This document shows positions 57,910 to 64,000 of a stretch of DNA of 64,000 nt, in pieces. The translations under genes and the position numbers were made by a program. The notes beneath the pieces were generated by a model. It was not told where the DNA came from and did not search any database. It was given only the letters and a program-made list of their open reading frames with translations. Each line of letters begins with the position of its first letter. Within the stretch, counting starts at the first letter, position 1. Source of the stretch: Mesorhabditis belari (Eukaryota > Nematoda > Chromadorea > Rhabditida > Rhabditidae); the NCBI GenBank assembly GCA_958450365.1, contig CAUEEP010000935.1:1562001-1626000 (forward strand), written 5' to 3'.

Positions 57910-60300
57910 ATGGTGTCAGAACGGCGGGTGAAGCGCTCAGCGTTGAGCTACGAGAACCGATCGGAGCGTTTCCTCATTGGTGCAGCGGATATGGGAAGCG
58001 GATGGCATCAAGTACGTTTGGCTTAGTTAAAACTAGGGTATTGGTTTCGTTCCACTAACGTGATTGTTAGCTACTAGGTTTTTCCAAGCAAATTTGAGCC
58101 ACTCTTCATCTTTTTGTGGTCTTCTGTCTGGCTTGACCCGAAATGTTAGTCAAGAAAAAAAAGTCAAGAAAAAAGTCGATGTTTACCAGCCAAAGTAATT
58201 TATTCATTATGTTAATTTTAGCGGCAATACTTCCACTTGTACGAAGCTCGAGTGAAAGCAGTTCGTGAAAGAATTCTTCAGAACGCTCAACGAATGCTTT
58301 CAAAGAATATCAAGGTAAAACCACGACCTTTTCCACTAGATATACCTAGTTTTTATTTTAGATTTCATCACTGGAAAATGTTGCTGAAGAGGTCGATTCA
58401 CAATCGACGACTGCTACTGATGTAACTTGGATTTTGTTTCAATGGTTTAAATACTTGTTTAGGTTCTGGTTGTTGGAACAATTGAGAAACGAATCCGAGC
58501 TCGGCCCTCGGTTTTGAAGGTGAATTTAGAGTAAAAAAAACATGCTATTTTGTAAAAGTTTAGACCATGGCGGATGACGATCTTAAAATGGATGACAGTG
58601 AGGAGGATGGCGGAAATGGGATCGACTCGGAGGTGCCAACTCTCATCGGAAACAAGGATTTTCTCGAGTTTGAAGACGATAAGCAAATTGTTAAAGTAAA
58701 CTAACATTTTTTAATAACACTGAAAGTATTCAGTTGACGGGTAATATTAACATGGACTCTGTGGCGACTGGGTGCACTTGCGGATTGTTTGGGCGTCAGG
58801 TAATAATATTTAATTTAAGTTTGGCTTTAAGTGTAAAACCTTTTAAACTAAAATTTAGGTTAGTGGCGGTGTTTTTGAAGTGAAACAAGTTGTCTGGCCG
58901 ATGCCCGCTCCACAAAGACCGCTTCCAACTTTTGATTCAGAACCAATGATTGCTTTTCTTTCCGGTGGGTTGTTTAAGTCTTTGTTTATTGTAAACCTTT
59001 TTGAGGTATCAACGTTTGTGGAAATCCGCAACAAGACGCGAATGCCTTGTCTGGATTGACTCTCTTTACACAATGGGCCGGTGGACAAATGGGAATTGAG
59101 GTGTTGAAGTTGCGATTGTAAATTATCCGGTCGTATCTCGAGCGACTATCGCATATTTTAACGCTCCTTACCCTGCACACTTAATCATTAGGCCTTAACC
59201 CATGCGCAATTGGGCAGATTGATACAGGGTTATTACAATCCAGAAGAATGAGCAAAACTTTTTAATACTTTACGTTTTTAGACTGACAAAGCTGCTCATG
59301 TATGCCGAGTAGTGATTACTGGAGAAAGCATAAATGTTGGTGAGTGATTTGCGTTCTTACTCAAGCAAGAACTAAGTTGCTTTTCAAACCGTTAAAGAAA
59401 TACACTATTTAATTGCGGAAAATTCAATGAATTTCTAAATATTCAGCGTTTCAAATTTAGCAAGTCAAGCAGTCGAATTTGCAAACAAGGCTGCCTATTT
59501 GATTCGACACGAAGAGGCACCGAATGTCGGCTGTGCGAAAGTTTTAGACGAACACATTGCACGATTGACGACTTTGGTGGGTATCACTCATATCGTAGTT
59601 GAATTCAGCAAAACTTGTCTTTAGATGCCAGTTGATTTGATGCCTGGAGATGGTGATCCTACAGTGGCCCTTCACCCACAACGACCAATTCATAAGTAAG
59701 CTTTAAATTTCGAATTTCTCAAGTTATGGGATTCTTTAGAACCGTTCTGCCGATGGCTGGTTTAAATGGTGGGACGCTTAATTTGACGACGAATCCTTAC
59801 GAATTCAGCCTTGGTGAGTTTTTCGAGTAGTACTAGGTTTGATTAATGTAATCATTTCTAGGTGAACTCGACTTTTGTGTACTCTCTGGTCAGACAATCA
59901 CCGATTTGCGACGTCTTTCAACAATCAATTCGGCGTCTAAATTGATGACTCATATGCTCACCTGGCAACATCTAGCGCCAACTTGTCCTGATACGGTAAT
60001 GTTTGTTCACTTTTTAACTTAACAACAAGGTTTGGTTTAGGTTGATGGTTTTCCGTTAATTGATCGGGATCCTTTTGTGATCGAACGGTTCCCACATGTG
60101 ATGGTTGTTGGAAATCAGCCAAAAGCTGAGGTTAGCGTTGACTTTTGGCGTTAAATCTTTAAATGTTTAAGGTTGATGTGTTCGAGTCGGCTGGTCGTCG
60201 TTGTGTTCTCATTTCACTTCCGCGTTTCTCTCGATCACAAATCGTCGCTCTTCTTAATCTTCGCACACTCAAAGTTGAATGGAAACAATTTACAGTTTGA
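57910..60300 (+). CDS. POLD2: DNA polymerase delta subunit 2 (p50), complete
   Basis: The B-subunit of replicative DNA polymerase delta, which links the catalytic subunit to the rest of the holoenzyme in the nucleus. Fifteen exons: 57910..58011, 58222..58314, 58362..58421, 58463..58519, 58564..58695, 58734..58799, 58859..58964, 59006..59100, 59282..59339, 59461..59576, 59625..59695, 59740..59813, 59862..59995, 60041..60130, 60172..60300. They total 460 residues; human p50 is 469. All phases close. N-terminus SYENRSERFLIG then RQYFHLYEARVKAVRERI; OB-fold region about 85-205 (VLVVGTIEKRIRARPSVLK; SVATGCTCGLFGRQVSGG); calcineurin-like but catalytically inactive fold about 205-450 (AAHVCRVVITGES, PVDLMPGDGDPT, NPYEFSLGELDFCVLSGQTI, HLAPTCPDTVDGFPLIDRDP, FPHVMVVGNQP, LISLPRFSRSQIVALLNLRT). 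An alternative exon at 59192 is rejected because direct joining fits the family better. Confidence 0.95.
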
Positions 60301-60382
60301 AATATAGCTTTTATTTGCTCTTTACATTGTAAATTTTATCTTTGATCTCGAATAAGTTTGCCGGTTTATGATTTTCACGTGT

Positions 60383-60388
60383 AATAAA
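60383..60388 (+). promoter_or_regulatory. Polyadenylation signal AATAAA of POLD2
   Basis: A canonical hexamer 83 nt after the POLD2 stop codon. Confidence 0.6.
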
Positions 60389-60686
60389 TGTTTCTCTGAT
60401 TTAATTTGATCACAGTTTGATTTCTCATGAAATGAGAGCATAATTAAGTAAGACGGACAAAATGAGTGAAATATTGCGATAGTTTGCCAAAATCTATGTT
60501 GTGAAGTGTAGGCGCTTTGTGTGCTGAGGTAAATTTGCACGTTAAATCCCGAGATTACCATTTAATACTTGAATATAAGCGTCCCAGATCACTCTCGCAA
60601 TCATTCATTCATCGCTTTCTTATTCTCTCTCATTTTTCGCGTGCAAGAGTGTGTGTGTCGTTTTTTTTTTCACACATTTCCCACAA

Positions 60687-63600
60687 ATGATGCTCTCTTT
60701 CTTCAACCGATGCATTTTATTCGCGACACTTTTCTTCACCACCGCTGTGCTTGCTGAGGTTTATTTGATCGTTGTTAAAATTTTGAAACCTAATACTTTC
60801 TTAGAGTTCTTAGGCTACTTTTTGAACTACAGAAAGGATTAGAATTAGAAGTCACACTATTTTTTGTGTTATGATTTATAAATCGTAGTGTTTGAACGCT
60901 TTTTGTCGAGCTTTTATGATTCAAAGTTTGTTAACTTTAAAAAATGCTTCAAGTTTAACAGTAGGCGGAATAAATTTGTTTTGAATTTTGTTTCGCGACT
61001 TCAAAATTTAAAAACACTTTGTGAATTCGGAAAACACTCGGAAAACAAGCGCTGTTTGTAGCTTTTGTTATTTATTTGTCAAATACTTTGATTGGGTACC
61101 AATCTTTTGATTTTAGGGCGATTCACCGTGGGATGGCGATGGAGTGACTCCGGAATGCAACGGATTTCACCCGCCTGCCAATCCGAAAGAAGCGGCTCTC
61201 TTCCTCATCACCGATCACTCGCTTCAACAACATAAGGTACATTGATATTTTTTAAAAATTGGTTCTTTTATCCAGCAACTTTAGGTATCACGAGTGCAGT
61301 ACCTCTACCGAGCGATTGCCTGCGAATTTCCTCCACAAGTGCAAGTCAAGGCGAGTGTTTTGAAGTTGGACTTTCATTTTAAAATTTTAGATAGCAAACG
61401 TGAATGGCAATGGAGTGGCTATGTGGACACATTGGATGGAAGCACGAGAAGTGCGACAAGCTCTACGCAAGAATGACACTAGTGGAAACGGTGAGTAGCG
61501 AAGTCGATTTTGTTTAAAGGAATAAAAAAGTAGGATCGCTATTTAAGCTTCGTATGTATTTGATTCTTTAAATAAAATGAACACTTTTTATCAAAAATTG
61601 TTTTATTGCTTTCATTGCTTTAAAATTTAGAAGAGTCTCAAATTTTCTGCTTTTTAAACTTTCTTCTTTAGCTTCCATCTCGCCATGTGCCCGAATATCA
61701 TCGATTCCCCATTCATCATTCGACGCTTCACGATCGAATTCGACCGAGCCAATTCCCATTCACGTGTTGATCGTTGTCGATGAGGAAGACTTTGTCAAAT
61801 ATCCAGGTTGAACATTTAAAATTAAAGAATTACTCTTTTCCTTTGCAGAATGTGATCTCCGCCAAACGTTCCAACAGCTGGCCAAATCATCTCCTCTCGC
61901 CGATCCATCTCTCCTTCATTTGGATGTGATTGGGGTTGGAAAGGATGTAAGTTTTATCATGTTTGGAAGCTGTTTCATTCTGTTATTGAGCTCAATGTTC
62001 CGGCTCTTCGCGTGCACATTCCCCGCTGGGAAAATATCGACACGTCAAGTGAGTGAAATTTTTAAACCGCTAGTAGCGTCTGAAATGTTAAAATGGAACT
62101 TTTTTTGTTGTAAAAGCTTGTCTAAATTTGCTTCTTTATGCTCATTTTTGATAAAGTAGACGAAGAATGCCAATGGGCGACTGGTTGTTTTAAACTTGAA
62201 AACTGAGGCATAAAATATTAAATTCATAAGTTTATCATTTGTGTTTATCATTTGCATATGCATTTTTTATAGTTGTTGTTTAGGTCTGAAGATTGGCTAC
62301 GCCGGACAAGAACAAAACGTCAGATCGGTGTTCCTCTTTGGTCACATCATGCAACAATACGCACAACTCATCAATTCTGTACGTTTAATCTTTTAAAATA
62401 TACAAGTGTGATGCGCTAACTGATTTAATTTTAGATCCTAACGCAGGACATCAAAAACGATGTGGTGGACGTGGTGGAGAAAAACCCGCGAGATTTGCAG
62501 AATCAACTATCCGGTGAGGATTTTATTTATGCGATGGCGATGCTTAATGAGATAGTGAATTTGATAGACGTAGAAATGGTGTGATAATTTTAACAACGTA
62601 AATACTACCGATTAAATTCATTAACAAAGTACGTTTAGACTTGAATTTGACGGCTTCTGTGCAAAAGCCATTCGTGGAAGTCAGCGATGATCAAGAAGAA
62701 CGGCTTTTGGATCTGAAACCACCAGCAGCAGAGCCCGACTCGGAAGTTATAGCAGAAGAGGATTCGATTCAGCTAATCGCTTTGAATAGTACAGGTTTGT
62801 AGTTTGATCCCCATTTTAATAAAGCATTATTTTCGTTCCCATCAACACGGAAGGCGGTGCACTTCTCAATGAAACGACAACCCGCAGCTGGAACGAATCG
62901 AAAGCTTTGAGTGCAAACGAATCACTAACCGGCACAGGTTTTCGACTTTTTTTTGCATCAATAATTGCCTTTTAGTTAACCAAACGTTTGGCAACGTTGA
63001 AAGGATGATTTTGGAAAACATTGGACTCAATGCAACTCAATTGTCAACAACGAACAGGCGAATTGACACAGGAATCATTGGTAAGAACTCAGATAATCGT
63101 TTACAGGCTTGTGGTAGCTTTGAGATAAAAATGCGGAACGAAATCATTATTTAGGGGCTCCTCGATTGAGAGTAGTTAGTGATGACGCGATTGAGAAGAA
63201 ATATCCCAAAGGAATCTTTGGTAAAGCCTTCAGATACTTGTTCGCTGTGTAGTTGTAGCCTTGCGTCAAAGCTCTACATTTTTGAGGAGCTAATCAATAT
63301 TTTTAGGGTCTCCCCGATCGGAAGTCGTTAGCGAGGATGCAGTTGAAATAAAAAACCCCAAAGAAGCCATGGGTGAGCATTCTACTTTTTTCCGTTTAAT
63401 TGTAGCGTGGAGGCTATATGACTCTATATGACTTTATAAGTAATCGTCTTTTTATGCGGGACTTTATAAATAATCTCACTCTTGACACCGAAGTTCGGTA
63501 AGCGTTTTTGGAGTTTAATATAAGATTGACTAGATTATTTGAAGGCAAAAATGCATTTTTAGGATCTCCCCAATCGGAAGTGATTAGCAAAGACGCAGTT

Positions 63601-63971
63601 GAGATGAAACACCCCAATGAAACTTTTGGTAAGCATTTATATACTTGTTTTCCGTGTTGCTTTGAACAAAACTGATCGATTTTTAGGGGCTCCCCGATCA
63701 GAAGTGATTAGTGAAGATGCTGTTGAAATGAAAAACACCAAAGAACCAAAAGAAGCAGTATGGGCCGAGGAAATAGATACATCAGGTATTTTAGCGTATC
63801 GTATTGTGGAACTAGAATGTCATAGATATAGTCGTAAAACATTACATTATGATCTCTCGTTCGAATGATTATGTAATAATTGATTGTACCTTCAGTCGAA
63901 CAGAAGCCGAACGTCATCCCTCTCCGCCCCAAATCGAAATACAACAATGTCACTCTTGACACCGAAGTTCG
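60687..63971 (+). CDS. Secreted protein of unknown family with tandem-exon repeats (3' end outside window)
   Basis: Seventeen exons: 60687..60758, 61117..61236, 61285..61350, 61391..61490, 61672..61806, 61849..61946, 61991..62048, 62284..62378, 62435..62513, 62639..62794, 62854..62937, 62976..63080, 63155..63220, 63307..63372, 63563..63628, 63687..63785, 63896..63971. Phases agree for about 480 residues and the last exon ends in phase 2 at GTAAGC, so the gene runs on. Residues 1-23 are a signal peptide (MMLSFFNRCILFATLFFTTA). The N-terminal half looks globular (AALFLITDHSLQQHK, HVLIVVDEEDFVKYP, VRSVFLFGHIMQQYAQLI, DIKNDVVDVVEKNPRDLQ). The C-terminal part is acidic and low-complexity, with NLT and NET/NQT/NES sequons. 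Exons 13-16 are copies of one unit (G-[AS]-P-x-S-E-V-[VI]-S-x-D-A-[VI]-E). Intron 3 has a GC donor and is only 40 nt; the acceptor of exon 11 is weak. I do not recognise the family; a faint resemblance to glycosyltransferase 31 is not convincing. Confidence 0.7.
63155..63785 (+). repeat. Array of four duplicated phase-1 exons
   Basis: Each exon begins after TTTAG with GGG/GGA-CTCCCC(G/A)ATC and ends G|GT. Three are exactly 66 nt; the fourth carries an 11-codon extension (KEPKEAVWAEE). Introns between them also align in part (GGTAAGCATT.., TTTTTAGGG). Phase-symmetric 1-1 units can be added or lost without breaking the frame. Confidence 0.85.
63477..63527 (+). pseudogene. Copy of an exon end plus donor inside an intron of the array
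   Basis: About 50 bp nearly identical to 63950..64000: the last codons of exon 17 (LDTEV), its GTAAGCG donor and the start of its intron. The upstream part of the exon is missing, so it is an exon relic left by a duplication. Confidence 0.85.
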
Positions 63972-64000
63972 GTAAGCGTTTTTGAGTTTAGTATAAGATT

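Noticed and set aside
57165..57910. A further gene upstream of POLD2 based on the 57700..57766 open segment
   Set aside because: It has no start codon, its frame is incompatible with POLD2, and no other exon could be linked.
59192..59258. Extra POLD2 exon (ALTHAQLGRLIQGYYNPEE)
   Set aside because: It has no usable donor in the needed phase, and direct joining of 59100 to 59282 keeps the frame and matches the family alignment without an insertion.
60300..60690. Operon between POLD2 and the secreted-protein gene
   Set aside because: The gap is about 390 bp, with a polyadenylation signal but no trans-splice acceptor directly before the second start codon.
61849..62513. Glycosyltransferase 31 (beta-1,3-galactosyltransferase) domain
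   Set aside because: VRSVFLFG and DIKNDVVD look slightly similar, but no DxD metal site or later GT31 motifs follow. Too weak to call.

Overview
The window is eukaryotic DNA and most likely from a free-living or parasitic nematode. It is AT-rich, with many short introns that end in TTTCAG, a start codon placed 2 nt after a TTTTTAG acceptor (the trans-splicing arrangement), and a short interstitial run of the nematode telomere unit TTAGGC. Its gene set is typical of animals: muscle myosin tail, an SLC17 transporter, a menorin/FAM151 protein and DNA polymerase delta subunit 2. The species cannot be named from the sequence alone.

Layout. 1-2.6 kb, + strand: the last exons of a myosin heavy chain gene, with what look like alternative terminal exons. 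3-10 kb: a dense nest of DNA transposons (a foldback element, mariner and Tc1 relics, MITEs). 10.3-19.4 kb, - strand: an SLC17-type transporter in 15 visible exons, whose introns are crowded with MITEs and minisatellites; its first exon was not found. 19.5-25.9 kb: repeats only, plus a patch of unexplained open sequence. 26-35.2 kb, - strand: a complete 16-exon menorin/FAM151-family gene with a separate signal-peptide exon. 35.2-51.8 kb: a gene-poor 16 kb holding MITEs, minisatellites, a 190-bp-arm palindrome and a stray duplicated fragment of the next gene. 51.8-55.9 kb, - strand: a 13-exon gene for a protein with Cys/His clusters, a coiled coil and an unknown C-terminal domain. 56.4-57.2 kb: a decayed DDE-transposase-like relic. 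57.9-60.3 kb, + strand: a complete 15-exon POLD2 gene. 60.7 kb to the right edge, + strand: the first 17 exons of a secreted protein of unknown family, whose 3' part is an array of tandemly duplicated exons.

Genes were reconstructed by hand from splice signals and reading-frame phase. For all five multi-exon genes the phases close exactly over the visible exons. There is no sign that neighbouring genes form a pathway; they are independent loci separated by repeats. The main items for a second look are the expanding exon array at the right edge, the several MITE families that share one terminal sequence, a transporter stop codon supplied by a dispersed repeat, and the displaced copy of a zinc-finger gene exon.
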